In this document: in pieces, positions 54,251 to 63,715 of the stretch
Layout of the letters: each line of letters starts with the position of its first letter
Numbering within the stretch: the first letter of the stretch is position 1
Assembly (NCBI RefSeq): GCF_946187725.1
Contig: NZ_CAMHSK010000016.1
Location: forward strand, 1-64,000
Direction of reading: 5' to 3'
DNA from: an uncultured Treponema sp.
GTDB taxonomy: Bacteria > Spirochaetota > Spirochaetia > Treponematales > Treponemataceae
Length of the DNA: 64,000 nt
The notes under the pieces: generated by a model
The model's database searches: none
The model's input: only the letters and a program-made list of their open reading frames with translations
What the model was told of the DNA's origin: nothing
Made by a program: the position numbers and the translations under genes

Positions 54251-56152
54251 TTACAGTGCGGCACTTCCTGTGTTCATATTGGTCAGGAAAGCCTCGTTGT
54301 TTCGGCTCTTTTTCATCTGCTCAAGAATAAGCTCGGTGATTTCTGCATCTTCCATCGGGTTAATAACTTTACGCAATACCCAAAGTTTCTGAAGTGTTGC
54401 CTCATCAAGCAAAAGTTCTTCCTTTCGAGTTCCAGATTTTTTGATATTGATTGCCGGGAAAAGACGACGCTCTGCAAGACGCCGGTCAAGGTCAATCTCA
54501 GAGTTACCAGTACCCTTAAATTCCTCAAAGATAACCTCATCCATGCGGCTACCAGTATCAATAAGTGCAGTTGAAATGATTGTGAGTGAACCGCCTTCTT
54601 CGATATTTCGTGCGGCACCAAAGAATCGCTTTGGCTTGTGGAGTGCGTTAGAATCAACACCACCAGAAAGAACCTTTCCAGAGGTCGGAACCGTCTGGTT
54701 ATAAGCACGCGCAAGACGAGTGATAGAATCAAGAAGGATTACGACATCCCTTTTGTGTTCAACGAGTCGTTTTGCCTTCTCAAGAACCATTTCTGCAACC
54801 TGAACATGGCGTGTCGCCTGCTCATCGAATGTTGAAGAAATAACCTCGCCCTTGATTGCCCTTTCCATGTCCGTAACTTCCTCTGGGCGTTCGTCGATAA
54901 GAAGAACGATGAGGTAAACTTCCGGGTTGTTTGCAGTGATTGCGTTTGCGACCTTCTGCAAAATAGTTGTTTTACCGGCTTTTGGAGGAGCAACGATAAG
55001 CAGACGCTGGCCTTTACCGATTGGGGCAAACAGATCAATGATTCGAGTGCTGTATTCAGTGGAAATTGTCTCAAGTGTAAGCTTTTCTTTTGGATAAAGA
55101 GGCGTAAGGTTCTCGAATGGAACTCGTGTCTGTGCTACGCGAGGTTCATCGAAGTTGACAGTCATGATTCGAAGAAGGGCAAAGAATCGTTCGCCTTCTT
55201 TTGGAGAGCGTGTCTGACCGTAAATTGTATCGCCAGTCTTTAAGTTGAAAAGACGAATCTGGCTCGGTGAAATATAAATGTCATCAGGACCAGGAAGATA
55301 GCTATTCTGAGGGCTTCGTAAGAATCCATATCCGTCAGGAAGGATTTCCAAAGAACCTGAAGCAAAAATCAAGCCTCCTCGCTCGGTGTGGGACTTGAGG
55401 ATTACAAAGATTAAGTCCTGCTTTTTCATTGCAGGAAGTTCTTCTTCTGGATAGCCGTATTCAATTGCCAGATTTCGAAGTTCCGGCATGCTCATCTTTG
55501 TCAAATCATTGATTAAAAGTTTAGGTTTTGCCTCAAACTCTTCTGGATTTTCAATAATCTGTGCCTGTGCGGTTGCTTCGTCACGGGCGGCATTTCGCGC
55601 AGCGATTCTGTCACGGTAGCTCATTCGGCGATCAAAACGCCCTCTGTTATTGTCTCTTGGATTGTTATAATTTCGGTAATTTCGATAATTGCGCTGATTC
55701 TGGAAGCCCTGCTCACCAGACTGCTGTTCTGAAGCATTTTCAGCATTTTGATTAATCTGAGCGGAAGCTGTTCCTTCATCCGCACCATTCTCATGATTTT
55801 CAACATTTTCGCCAGAGCTGACAGAAGAAGATTCTGCAAGTTCTGGATTAACTGACTCGTATGAATCCGGCTGTTTTTCAATATTTTCGTTTTCGGCAGG
55901 AGCATCGCTTTTTTCTTCCTGAGGCTCGCTTTTTACAGCAATACGACGGCGACGCACAACTTTTACAGGTTTTTCTACTTCTGCAGCGGGAACATCAGTA
56001 TTTGAAGCAGATTCGCTTGCTTCAGCAGCATTTTTTGAAGTTTCTGGTGTGGAATCTGATTGCTGCAAATCTAATTCCGGCTGAGGATTTTCTGAAGCGG
56101 CAGCATTTTCTTCACTAGCTGCGGCAGAACGGCGTCTTGAAATCAATGCCAT
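54251..56152 (-). CDS. rho: Transcription termination factor Rho with long disordered N-terminus
   Basis: Rho is a hexameric RNA helicase that ends transcription. From residue about 210 it is a normal Rho: the helical [15 protein letters not shown], the cold-shock-like RNA site ([16 protein letters not shown]), Walker [10 protein letters not shown], Walker [17 protein letters not shown] and the C-terminal [11 protein letters not shown]. The first ~200 residues are an extension: an Ala/Glu/Ser-rich acidic part, then an Arg- and Asn-rich stretch with [10 protein letters not shown] and RGRFDRR that should bind RNA or phase-separate. Such insertions are known in Rho of several phyla. GGAGACATTCAA precedes the ATG. 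A strong promoter lies about 130 bases upstream. Confidence 0.97.
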   Translation of the reverse strand: MALISRRRSAAASEENAAASENPQPELDLQQSDSTPETSKNAAEASESASNTDVPAAEVEKPVKVVRRRRIAVKSEPQEEKSDAPAENENIEKQPDSYESVNPELAESSSVSSGENVENHENGADEGTASAQINQNAENASEQQSGEQGFQNQRNYRNYRNYNNPRDNNRGRFDRRMSYRDRIAARNAARDEATAQAQIIENPEEFEAKPKLLINDLTKMSMPELRNLAIEYGYPEEELPAMKKQDLIFVILKSHTERGGLIFASGSLEILPDGYGFLRSPQNSYLPGPDDIYISPSQIRLFNLKTGDTIYGQTRSPKEGERFFALLRIMTVNFDEPRVAQTRVPFENLTPLYPKEKLTLETISTEYSTRIIDLFAPIGKGQRLLIVAPPKAGKTTILQKVANAITANNPEVYLIVLLIDERPEEVTDMERAIKGEVISSTFDEQATRHVQVAEMVLEKAKRLVEHKRDVVILLDSITRLARAYNQTVPTSGKVLSGGVDSNALHKPKRFFGAARNIEEGGSLTIISTALIDTGSRMDEVIFEEFKGTGNSEIDLDRRLAERRLFPAINIKKSGTRKEELLLDEATLQKLWVLRKVINPMEDAEITELILEQMKKSRNNEAFLTNMNTGSAAL

Positions 56153-56280
56153 TTGAATGTCTCCATGAGATAAAAGAATTTATATAAACTAAAAATAAAA
56201 CACATGATTTTTATAGTAAAAAAAGGATTTTCGACAATTAAAAAAGATGCTTAAAATTCCAAATAAAAAAAATATAATTT

Positions 56281-56309
56281 ATTAAACCATGATTCTTCAT
56301 AAATGTCAA
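56281..56309 (-). promoter_or_regulatory. Promoter of rho with long leader
   Basis: On the minus strand TTGACA, a 17-base spacer and TTTAAT predict a leader of about 120 bases. The leader is U-rich; autoregulation by Rho is known in other bacteria and possible here. Confidence 0.65.
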
Positions 56310-56353
56310 CAAGGGCTTTTTGCTGCTGCATAGGGGAAATGCTGCTCTTCACG

Positions 56354-57454
56354 CTATTTATGAATGTCCAGATTTCTTTTGTTCCATGTTGAAGGATTGT
56401 AAAGTTCAAGTTCTGTAATTTCCTTCCAGCGATATTTTGGAAAGGTCGGAGGAAAAAGAGGTTTTGGAGCAGGCTTTTTGCGTTTGTTGTTCTCTTCGAC
56501 AGTGGAAAGCAGCAAATCCCGCTCCCCCGCTTCCGGAACCTTCACAAGATAAGGTTTTCCAAAAGCAACGATTCCTCCGTCACTGTCATAAAAAGCAGGC
56601 TTTCCGAAATTTGTTGATTTCTGAATGTTTCTGATTTTTGAGCTTCTGCCAGTCGTACACTGAAAGACATTTGAACCAATACGCAAATATTTATCAACAG
56701 AGAAAATTTTATCACCGTCAGAAAAAGTAGCCTTAGCATAGGTATAATCCATGTCTGAAAGCCAATAACGAATCTTGTAGATTTCCTTTTCGCCATCGTT
56801 CACAAAATACGACAGAACTTCTTTTTCAAAAATCGGCTGTGCTATTGAAATTCCGTTTGCACTAGAGGCTGCACGGTAAAAACCGTCACGAGAGCCGGCG
56901 ACAGATTCTTCTGTAAGATTCTCAGAATTGCCACTTAGATTCAAATCCGTAATTTCTGCACTGTCCTTAATCAAAAAATCCATGAAAATTTTGTCGTCAA
57001 GAACACAAACCGGAATCAGAACAGGAAGTTTTTCATGAGGATATTTTACTGAAAGCTCATAAACTCCAGCTGTTTTAGACGGGTTTTCACAAATCGTGAT
57101 GTACTGAACCTGAATGTCTTCAGCAGGAGATTTTGTCGTATTGTTCCGGTCGCGGGATTTTATTTCTGAAAAGGAAGCAGGTTCTGAAGCGCGGTCATTG
57201 TACCATTGGTAAAAAACGCGCAGAACAAGAGCAAATTCGTTCTGATTGGAGAACATAACAAGCCGGTCTTCTCCCTGCCAGATTCCCTGTAAAAGAGACG
57301 GCACTGTTTCAGAAAGAAGATGAGGTGTTACAGCAGGCAGAGAGGATTCTTCATTGCGGACGGACACAACACCTTCCGAAGTCGCAGAAGACTGTGCAAA
57401 CCCCGTATTTGCAAGGAGAAAAATCGAAATACTAACTAAAAGCTCTTTTCTCAT
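56354..57454 (-). CDS. Exported protein of unknown function downstream of lepB
   Basis: A signal peptide (RKELLVSISIFLLANTGFAQ) precedes a mature part of about 345 residues with no family I recognise. The text contains a GIWQGEDRLVMF motif near residue 58, as in small beta-barrel domains, and a Lys/Pro-rich stretch (NKRKKPAPKPLFPPTFPKYRW) before the C-terminus. The gene starts 23 bases after the lepB stop, so co-transcription is likely. A possible envelope role is inferred only from export. Confidence 0.7.
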   Translation of the reverse strand: MRKELLVSISIFLLANTGFAQSSATSEGVVSVRNEESSLPAVTPHLLSETVPSLLQGIWQGEDRLVMFSNQNEFALVLRVFYQWYNDRASEPASFSEIKSRDRNNTTKSPAEDIQVQYITICENPSKTAGVYELSVKYPHEKLPVLIPVCVLDDKIFMDFLIKDSAEITDLNLSGNSENLTEESVAGSRDGFYRAASSANGISIAQPIFEKEVLSYFVNDGEKEIYKIRYWLSDMDYTYAKATFSDGDKIFSVDKYLRIGSNVFQCTTGRSSKIRNIQKSTNFGKPAFYDSDGGIVAFGKPYLVKVPEAGERDLLLSTVEENNKRKKPAPKPLFPPTFPKYRWKEITELELYNPSTWNKRNLDIHK

Positions 57455-57477
57455 ATTCGCTGTTTATCAACGCATTT

Positions 57478-59241
57478 TTATCGGCCGGTGAGTTTAGGCA
57501 CACCTGCCCTTGAAACCGGCCAGAACCGGTAGGAAGTTGTACCAAGCATCCTCGAACGGTTCACATACTGCGGACTCATATCACTCACATAAGTCGCACT
57601 ATAATTATCGGCAGGAGACAGCTTTGCATTCCATCTTTCATAAGAATGACGCATATCAAGCGAGTTGAAACGATTATCCCCCATCATAAAATAACAGTTT
57701 TCCGGGATATAGCGAGGACTTCCATCATCAGCATTAGCCGGGAAAATAGGCATATTCCTCAAATCAAGAAGCATTACATAAGTATAAAGTTTTTGAGCCT
57801 CAACAAGATTTTCGTTCTGCTCAGAATCATGCTGCCATGAGCTCACATCAGAACCAGAAAGGAAAAGCTGGGCATTTCTAAGAATCATTTTGCCAGAAAG
57901 CCTTTTTATCATCAGGTTGAGCCGATAATTTGCCTCAGAATAAAAATCGCCTTTAAAATCAGGAATTTTATCGCACCAGTCAGTCATAAACGCAGAGAAC
58001 CATTCAGAGCCGTTTTCTGTTGAAAGCAAGCTGGCTGTAAAATAACCGGAATTTATGAACAGCGAATACACGCTCATCTGCTCATCGTTTAAATTTAATT
58101 TACCGCTTTTTACATTGGAAGATTTTCGGTACAGCGAGTCAAAATCAGAAGCAATTTTCTTACATTCAACAGCAAGTTCTCCAAGATTCAGATTTCTCCG
58201 TTCATCCTCAACTGAAAGCATGGAAGCATAATCATTTTCGCTCAGAGGGAAATCCCTTATGCCCTTTTTAAGCGAAGGCTTGACTGCATTTAAATTCCAG
58301 GTAGCCCAGGTCGAATCCAGCTCAACAGGCTTAAATTCAGGAGAATCTTTTGTTCTGGAATACAAAATGCCATCCTGCATCATAAGCTGCTCGCCTTCAA
58401 CGCCGCATACTCTTTTTACAAGAGGATCGGCTTTCTGATTGCCATTTTCATCGACATTCAGGTTAACTTTTGTAAGAGTACACATATAAACGAGCTGCGA
58501 AATAAAGGTTCGGACTTCAGATTTACGGTCATTTGCATAATGAGGATTTCTGAAAACAACGATATCGCCGCGATTATATTTCTTTATGTAAGGCAAACCG
58601 ACATCAGAAAGCGGGAATTTTGGCGCACTAAGCGTCTTAAAAACGACAACCCGGTCTTTGATTAAAAATTCAGGAACCATTGACTCAGAAGGAATCTCAT
58701 AAAGCTGCACGATAAAAACATTAAGAAGAAGAACCATGAAAACGGCCTGTACAAGCGCATCAATCCAGCTCAAAGCTTCTCGAACTGTTGAATTTACAAA
58801 TGATTTTTGAGCAGGATTTTTTCGTTCTGCCTTTTTTTCTTCTATATAGGTATGCCAGTCTTTGCTAACTTTCCCAATGCGTTTTGGATTGAGGAAATAA
58901 AGGATTACAAGAGAAAGAGCCGAAGAGACAATCCACAAAAGAACCGAAAGAAAATCAATGGCATACGGAGTGCCTTCTTCACCAGCACGCCTTAAAACAA
59001 AACTTACAAGAAGAATATAAGGAAGATACTGCAAAAGTTCCCGAAATACCGCAATAAAAGCAAGATTCCGTTCTGCAAAAAGTTTTTTTATTGAAAAGAA
59101 AGCAAGTGCAGCGACAAAAACAAGCGAAAGTGGTAATGCTGCAAGAGAAATATCAGCATGAAAAGAAATGAGTGAAAGGGAAAAAAGAGCCGAAGAAACA
59201 CAGCAGGCAAAAGTGAGCCTGAAAATTCTTTTTATATTCAT
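57478..59241 (-). CDS. lepB: Signal peptidase I, enlarged form
   Basis: The enzyme removes Sec signal peptides at the outer face of the inner membrane. The catalytic serine lies in PSESMVP (S187) and the lysine in LVKRVCGVEGEQ (K276). The C-terminal box E GDNRFNSLDMR is present. At 587 residues it is about twice the usual size: four extra membrane segments form the first 120 residues, a fifth precedes the active site, and about 220 residues are inserted between the lysine and box E. Extended forms are known in some spirochaetes and Bacteroidetes. Many lipoproteins and exported proteins in this window would be clients of the Sec pathway. Its -10 element is six bases before the ATG. Confidence 0.93.
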   Translation of the reverse strand: MNIKRIFRLTFACCVSSALFSLSLISFHADISLAALPLSLVFVAALAFFSIKKLFAERNLAFIAVFRELLQYLPYILLVSFVLRRAGEEGTPYAIDFLSVLLWIVSSALSLVILYFLNPKRIGKVSKDWHTYIEEKKAERKNPAQKSFVNSTVREALSWIDALVQAVFMVLLLNVFIVQLYEIPSESMVPEFLIKDRVVVFKTLSAPKFPLSDVGLPYIKKYNRGDIVVFRNPHYANDRKSEVRTFISQLVYMCTLTKVNLNVDENGNQKADPLVKRVCGVEGEQLMMQDGILYSRTKDSPEFKPVELDSTWATWNLNAVKPSLKKGIRDFPLSENDYASMLSVEDERRNLNLGELAVECKKIASDFDSLYRKSSNVKSGKLNLNDEQMSVYSLFINSGYFTASLLSTENGSEWFSAFMTDWCDKIPDFKGDFYSEANYRLNLMIKRLSGKMILRNAQLFLSGSDVSSWQHDSEQNENLVEAQKLYTYVMLLDLRNMPIFPANADDGSPRYIPENCYFMMGDNRFNSLDMRHSYERWNAKLSPADNYSATYVSDMSPQYVNRSRMLGTTSYRFWPVSRAGVPKLTGR

Positions 59242-59247
59242 GAAGCT

Positions 59248-59256
59248 ATTATAACA
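59248..59256 (-). promoter_or_regulatory. Extended -10 promoter of lepB, leaderless position
   Basis: On the minus strand TGT followed by TATAAT lies six bases before the ATG, with no Shine-Dalgarno site. Confidence 0.65.
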
Positions 59257-59304
59257 AATCTGGACAGATTAAACCATATTTTTTTCAATAAAACAATTTT
59301 ATCC

Positions 59305-59333
59305 TTGTCTTTACTCAGTTTTATGGATAAATT
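59305..59333 (+). promoter_or_regulatory. Promoter of the kinase-like gene, leaderless position
   Basis: TTGTCT, a 17-base spacer and TAAATT are followed by six bases and the ATG. No Shine-Dalgarno site is present. Confidence 0.6.
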
Positions 59334-59339
59334 TAGATT

Positions 59340-61073
59340 ATGGATATAATTAAAATCAGCACCGATTCGCTTACGCTTTTTTCAGGTCTCTCTCAGGATT
59401 CCTTTTCAAAAACAAACACTGCTTCCCTTCTCGGTGAAAAATGCACGCTCATTCACATTGACAATGAAACTTTTTCTTCGGAATCATACTACTTTGACTC
59501 AACCCGAACTGATGAAAACGGAAATGCTTTTTTTTCAGGAAAAGCCGTAAAAGGAAAACTTCTTTCTAATATCCTCCAAAAAGATAATTCAAGTCTAAAT
59601 GAAAACGAAATATTCGCGCTTACCGCATTTTGTAAATCGCTGGAATTTGCTTCCACTATGGATGATTTTTCCGGAACAGTCGGAGCAGGCGGAATCATCA
59701 TCGGCAGCGACTGTCACAACAAAAAGGCAGACATTCTTTTCATTTCAGAGAAACTTTTTGATGAATGTGCAATCCACAATAAAACCGCATACCCGCAAGT
59801 TCAGGGCAAATATCTTTACAAAGGGCTGGATTTTCCCGCTTCACTCTTCTTTTTACGCGCAGTTGTCGCATATAAGCTGCTCACGAATCACCTTCCTTTT
59901 GAAAAGGATGACACCACAAAGAGACAGGAAGATATTTATGACGAAAATTTCATCCCTCTCAAATTATGGAATCCTGAAATAAATCAAAAACTGTCAGAAA
60001 GCATCGAAAATGCACTCCGTCTCAAAATCAAGCAAGAAATTACAGCTGGAAAAAGAGCCATAACAGACGCAAAAACCGAACGAAAAAGACGAAAACAGCT
60101 CAAAAAAGCCATGGAATTCGACACCACTCTCTTTAAGGCAGAATTGGAAAAAATCGCCGCAGGCAAAGTTCACGACGAAATAAAAAATACGGAGCTCGAA
60201 GCAAAGAGAATTGCTTTCAAAAAGAAGAATGAATCAATCCTTTCTGTAAAAAGATTCATCAGGCGCAACAAAAACAGAATTCTTGCAGGTATGGCTGTTG
60301 TTTTTGTCGGTGCATGGTGGCTTTCAGGTTTTCTCAGGCAGAACGCAAAACTTGTAACGACCGTAGGACTTGATTCGGTGCAAACAACTCACGCTCTTTA
60401 CACAATGATTCATCGGATTGATGTTCCAAACCTCCAGGAAATTCTCAAAGGCAAAGAAACCAAAGACCTGTTCGTAAAAATGAGTGGATTTTTCGTCGGC
60501 ACAAAACAGCGTCTCGAATTAAGCCCGGACAACGGAACATTAAGTCCTGAAAAATGGTTTTTCTACAAAAAAACATCAAAAAACTGGATGTTCGGAATCA
60601 CCAATCTAAAAATCGATGGAAAAGATTTTAATGCGCAAGCTGAATTTGCAAGAAGAAAGGACAAGCCACTAGCCATCACTCAGGAAAACGGCAAAATCCT
60701 TAACAAAGGCGATGAAATCACTCATACAGCAGAATATTTCTTTATCCAGCAGTCAGAAGCGAAATTCATGATTGAAAAAATGAGCGATACAGTTACCCTC
60801 CGCTGGAACGGTAAAAAATGGAATGTAGTCAAAATCGAAAGCAAAACAAAGACCGAAAATGTAAAGGCAAAATCTTTTATCGAAGAATACTATGATATTG
60901 TAGGAGATAATCCACAAGATTCACCGACATCAAGAGTCCATACGGCAATCGAAGCAATGCGGACAAAATATGAATGGATTCCACGCGAAGAGGATTTGCG
61001 GATTGCGGCGGAGTCTCTTGTGAAAGAATATGGCAGTGCTGAGGCAGAAAAATACCTGAATACTTCAAAATGA
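59340..61073 (+). CDS. Kinase-fold-like single-pass membrane protein of unknown function
   Basis: Residues 1-240 are predicted cytoplasmic. The stretch AVVAYKLLTNHLPFE followed by NQKLSESIENALRLK recalls the C-lobe helices of protein kinases, but I see no HRD or DFG motif, so a catalytically dead kinase fold is the most that can be proposed. A basic coiled region (TERKRRKQLKKAMEF) leads to one membrane helix at about residues 317-335. The C-terminal 240 residues should be periplasmic and contain beta-rich segments (MFGITNLKIDGKDF). The function is unknown. It is transcribed alone, divergently from lepB. Confidence 0.6.
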   Translation: MDIIKISTDSLTLFSGLSQDSFSKTNTASLLGEKCTLIHIDNETFSSESYYFDSTRTDENGNAFFSGKAVKGKLLSNILQKDNSSLNENEIFALTAFCKSLEFASTMDDFSGTVGAGGIIIGSDCHNKKADILFISEKLFDECAIHNKTAYPQVQGKYLYKGLDFPASLFFLRAVVAYKLLTNHLPFEKDDTTKRQEDIYDENFIPLKLWNPEINQKLSESIENALRLKIKQEITAGKRAITDAKTERKRRKQLKKAMEFDTTLFKAELEKIAAGKVHDEIKNTELEAKRIAFKKKNESILSVKRFIRRNKNRILAGMAVVFVGAWWLSGFLRQNAKLVTTVGLDSVQTTHALYTMIHRIDVPNLQEILKGKETKDLFVKMSGFFVGTKQRLELSPDNGTLSPEKWFFYKKTSKNWMFGITNLKIDGKDFNAQAEFARRKDKPLAITQENGKILNKGDEITHTAEYFFIQQSEAKFMIEKMSDTVTLRWNGKKWNVVKIESKTKTENVKAKSFIEEYYDIVGDNPQDSPTSRVHTAIEAMRTKYEWIPREEDLRIAAESLVKEYGSAEAEKYLNTSK

Positions 61074-61095
61074 CACTTTTTCATTTTTTGTCATA

Positions 61096-61124
61096 TTGAC
61101 AATTTTTCGTTAGACATATACACT
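61096..61124 (+). promoter_or_regulatory. Promoter of the carboxyltransferase gene
   Basis: TTGACA, a 17-base spacer and TACACT. The leader of about 20 bases carries AGAGGTG, a normal Shine-Dalgarno site, in contrast with the leaderless neighbours. Confidence 0.85.
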
Positions 61125-61151
61125 TTTTGTATCAAACGAAAGAGGTGTAAA

Positions 61152-62633
61152 ATGGCTTTTGAATACAATCTTGAAAAGCAGCACGCTAAAGGAAAACTTC
61201 ACGCAATCGAGCGAATCAACGCTCTTGTGGATAAAAACAGTTTTATGGAAATTTACGCTGCAGCTCGTCACCAGTGTACGAACTTCGGCATGGATAAAAA
61301 AGACATCCCTTATGACGGCGTAATCACTGGCTTCGGTACGATTAACGGCCGCAAGATTGCAGTCTACTCTCAGGATTTCACGGTTCAGGGCGGCTCACTC
61401 GGAAAAGTTCATGGTGAAAAAATCGCTGAACTTATTGCAAAGGCAATCGAATACAAATGTCCTGTTATCGGTGTTAATGATTCAGGCGGAGCGAGAATTC
61501 AGGAAGGCGTAGACGCTCTCTGCGGTTACGGCGAGATCTTCAAGCAGAATGTACGCGCTTCAGGCGTTATTCCTCAAATTTCAGTAATTGTCGGTCCTTG
61601 TGCCGGAGGTGCTGTTTATTCTCCTGGCCTCACTGATTTCATCTTCACAGTTGATAAAATCTCAGAAATGTACATCACAGGTCCAAAGGTTGTAAAACAG
61701 GTAATGTTTATGGACATTTCATCTGAGGATTTGGGCGGTGCCGCAATCCATGCTCAGAAATCTGGCGTTGCACACTACCGCGCTACAAGTGAAAGTGACT
61801 GCTTCGAAAAGGTAAAGGAACTCTTAAACTACATTCCGCATTTTTACGGAGACAAAATCACTGCAAATGAGAAATTCAAGTTCTCATCAAAAAAGAACAA
61901 AGATATTCAGAATGTTCTGCCAGAGACAAGTACAAAAGGCTATGACATTAAAAATGTAATCAACAATGTAATCGATGATGATTCATTCTACGAGATTATG
62001 GCTGAATTCGCAGGCAATGCTGTAACAGGCTTTGGTAAAATCGAAGGAAAGACTGTCGGAATCGTAGGAAACAATCCGGGCTTCTTCGGCGGTGTATTAA
62101 ACTGCGACGCCTCTGACAAAATTTCCCGATTTGTCCGCTACTGCGACTGCTATGACATCCCTCTCCTTACTTTCGTAGATGTTCCAGGATTCATTCCAGG
62201 TCCACAGGAAGAACAAAAAGGCATCATCCGTCACGGAGCAAAATTGCTCTATGCCTACAGTGAAGCTAGCGTTCCAAAAGTAACTGTCATCACACGAAAG
62301 GCTTACGGTGGAGCGTATATTGCAATGTGTTCAAAACATCTTGGTGCCGATTTCGTTTACGCATGGCCAAAAGCAGAAATTGCTGTAATGGGTGCAGAAG
62401 GTGCAATCGGAATTCTCTATGCAAAAGAAGCAGACCCGAATGTAAAGGCACAGAAAGGTCAGGAATACCGTGAAACCTTCATGACTCCGACAATCGCTGC
62501 TCAAAGAGATTACATTTCAGCAGTCATCAATCCAGAAGAAACACGCGAACGGGTTGTACAGAGTTTCAAATTCCTTGAAGGTAAAACTTCAAGTGATATT
62601 GTTGCCAAAAAGCACGGAAACATTCCACTGTAA
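61152..62633 (+). CDS. Acyl-CoA carboxylase / decarboxylase carboxyltransferase subunit
   Basis: The protein belongs to the carboxyltransferase family of biotin enzymes (propionyl-CoA carboxylase beta, methylmalonyl-CoA decarboxylase alpha). Two crotonase-like halves are visible. The first has GVNDSGGARIQEGVDAL and VGPCAGGAVYSPGLTDF; the second has FVDVPGFIPGPQEE and TRKAYGGAYIAMCSKHLGAD. The AEIAVMGAEGA segment is typical. The 493 residues fit a single-chain form. No biotin carrier or other subunit lies next to it, so I cannot choose between a carboxylase in fatty-acid or propionate metabolism and a sodium-pumping decarboxylase. Confidence 0.88.
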   Translation: MAFEYNLEKQHAKGKLHAIERINALVDKNSFMEIYAAARHQCTNFGMDKKDIPYDGVITGFGTINGRKIAVYSQDFTVQGGSLGKVHGEKIAELIAKAIEYKCPVIGVNDSGGARIQEGVDALCGYGEIFKQNVRASGVIPQISVIVGPCAGGAVYSPGLTDFIFTVDKISEMYITGPKVVKQVMFMDISSEDLGGAAIHAQKSGVAHYRATSESDCFEKVKELLNYIPHFYGDKITANEKFKFSSKKNKDIQNVLPETSTKGYDIKNVINNVIDDDSFYEIMAEFAGNAVTGFGKIEGKTVGIVGNNPGFFGGVLNCDASDKISRFVRYCDCYDIPLLTFVDVPGFIPGPQEEQKGIIRHGAKLLYAYSEASVPKVTVITRKAYGGAYIAMCSKHLGADFVYAWPKAEIAVMGAEGAIGILYAKEADPNVKAQKGQEYRETFMTPTIAAQRDYISAVINPEETRERVVQSFKFLEGKTSSDIVAKKHGNIPL

Positions 62634-62650
62634 AATCCGTATTAAAGCAA

Positions 62651-62683
62651 AAAGCAGTCAGCAATTAACTGACTGCTTTTTTT
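62651..62683 (+). terminator. Terminator of the carboxyltransferase gene
   Basis: AAAGCAGTCAG pairs perfectly with CTGACTGCTTT across a seven-base loop and is followed by more T. Confidence 0.9.
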
Positions 62684-62690
62684 ATGCAAA

Positions 62691-62722
62691 AAAAAACAGA
62701 ACAAGCGAAATGCCGTTCTGTT
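62691..62722 (-). terminator. Terminator of the FNT channel gene
   Basis: On the minus strand AACAGAAC pairs with GTTCTGTT and is followed by a run of T. Confidence 0.8.
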
Positions 62723-62743
62723 TTCAATTTCTTTTTTTATTGA

Positions 62744-63544
62744 TTAGTCGTCTTCGTAACCACGCATACTTCGCAGGTAAGCAAGATAATATCCACCACC
62801 AACAAGAATAGAACCACCAACCAAATTGCCCAAGGTTACTGGAAGAAGATTTGATACAAAAAATCCAAAGAAAGGAGTATTTCCGGAAACTCCATAAACA
62901 TGCTGTGCAATCATTCCAGCTGGAATAAAATACATATTAGCTACAGAATGTTCAAATCCACAAACTACGAAAAGGAAAATCGGCAGATAAAGTGCGATGA
63001 TTCTTCCGCTCAACTCCTCCGCTGCCTGGCTTGCCCATACCGCAATACAAACAAGAACATTACAGAGGATTCCCTTGAAGAATGCGTCAATGAAAGGCAT
63101 ATTAGCTTTTACAGACGCAGTAGTTACAACGGCCTTAACAAGTTCTCCATTATAAAGAGAAAGAACATGACCATAGTTCACGAGAAAAGCAATAAAACAG
63201 CTACCGACCATATTTCCTAGATATACAATGGCAAGATTCTTAAAAAAATCAAGAAGCGAAATCTGATGGTCAAGCACAGGAATAAAAAGAAGACAGTTGC
63301 CTGTAAAAAGCTCACCGCCCGCAATGATGACCATTGCAAGACCAATAGGGAAAATTAAGCCGCTCAAGACACGCCCAGCTGCCACGGGAACAACGCCACA
63401 TGAAACAATCTGACTACCCAGAGCACCCAAAGCAATGAAACCGCCTGCAAAAATTGCAAGGATAAATGTTTTGAAAACCGGCTGCTCCGTTTTTGTAGAA
63501 CCGAGCAAAGAATACATTTTGATTAATTCTGAAGGCAAATGCAT
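62744..63544 (-). CDS. Formate/nitrite transporter family channel
   Basis: The 266-residue protein has six membrane segments and the two family signatures: GGELFTGNCLLF in the first half and the central histidine in CGFEHSVANMYFIPAG. It forms a pentameric anion channel for formate, nitrite or hydrosulfide. A formate channel would suit a fermenting spirochaete, but the substrate cannot be told from sequence. AGGAAAAACT precedes the ATG. It is monocistronic. Confidence 0.93.
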   Translation of the reverse strand: MHLPSELIKMYSLLGSTKTEQPVFKTFILAIFAGGFIALGALGSQIVSCGVVPVAAGRVLSGLIFPIGLAMVIIAGGELFTGNCLLFIPVLDHQISLLDFFKNLAIVYLGNMVGSCFIAFLVNYGHVLSLYNGELVKAVVTTASVKANMPFIDAFFKGILCNVLVCIAVWASQAAEELSGRIIALYLPIFLFVVCGFEHSVANMYFIPAGMIAQHVYGVSGNTPFFGFFVSNLLPVTLGNLVGGSILVGGGYYLAYLRSMRGYEDD

Positions 63545-63612
63545 AGTTTTTCCTAATTTTATATAAGTTATATTATGTTAACAAATTTATCACTTTAAAT
63601 TGTTTTTGTCCA

Positions 63613-63659
63613 CAAAAAAATGCCCCAATCCAATCGTCAAGACAACAGGATTGAGGCAT
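63613..63659 (-). terminator. Terminator of pnp
   Basis: On the minus strand ATGCCTCAATCC pairs with GGATTGGGGCAT (one G-T pair) over a 16-base loop and is followed by seven T. Confidence 0.9.
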
Positions 63660-63715
63660 AAGAATTATCTTAGCACAAGAATTTCTCAGTGCTCTCTAAA
63701 ACTCCGTGAGGAATT

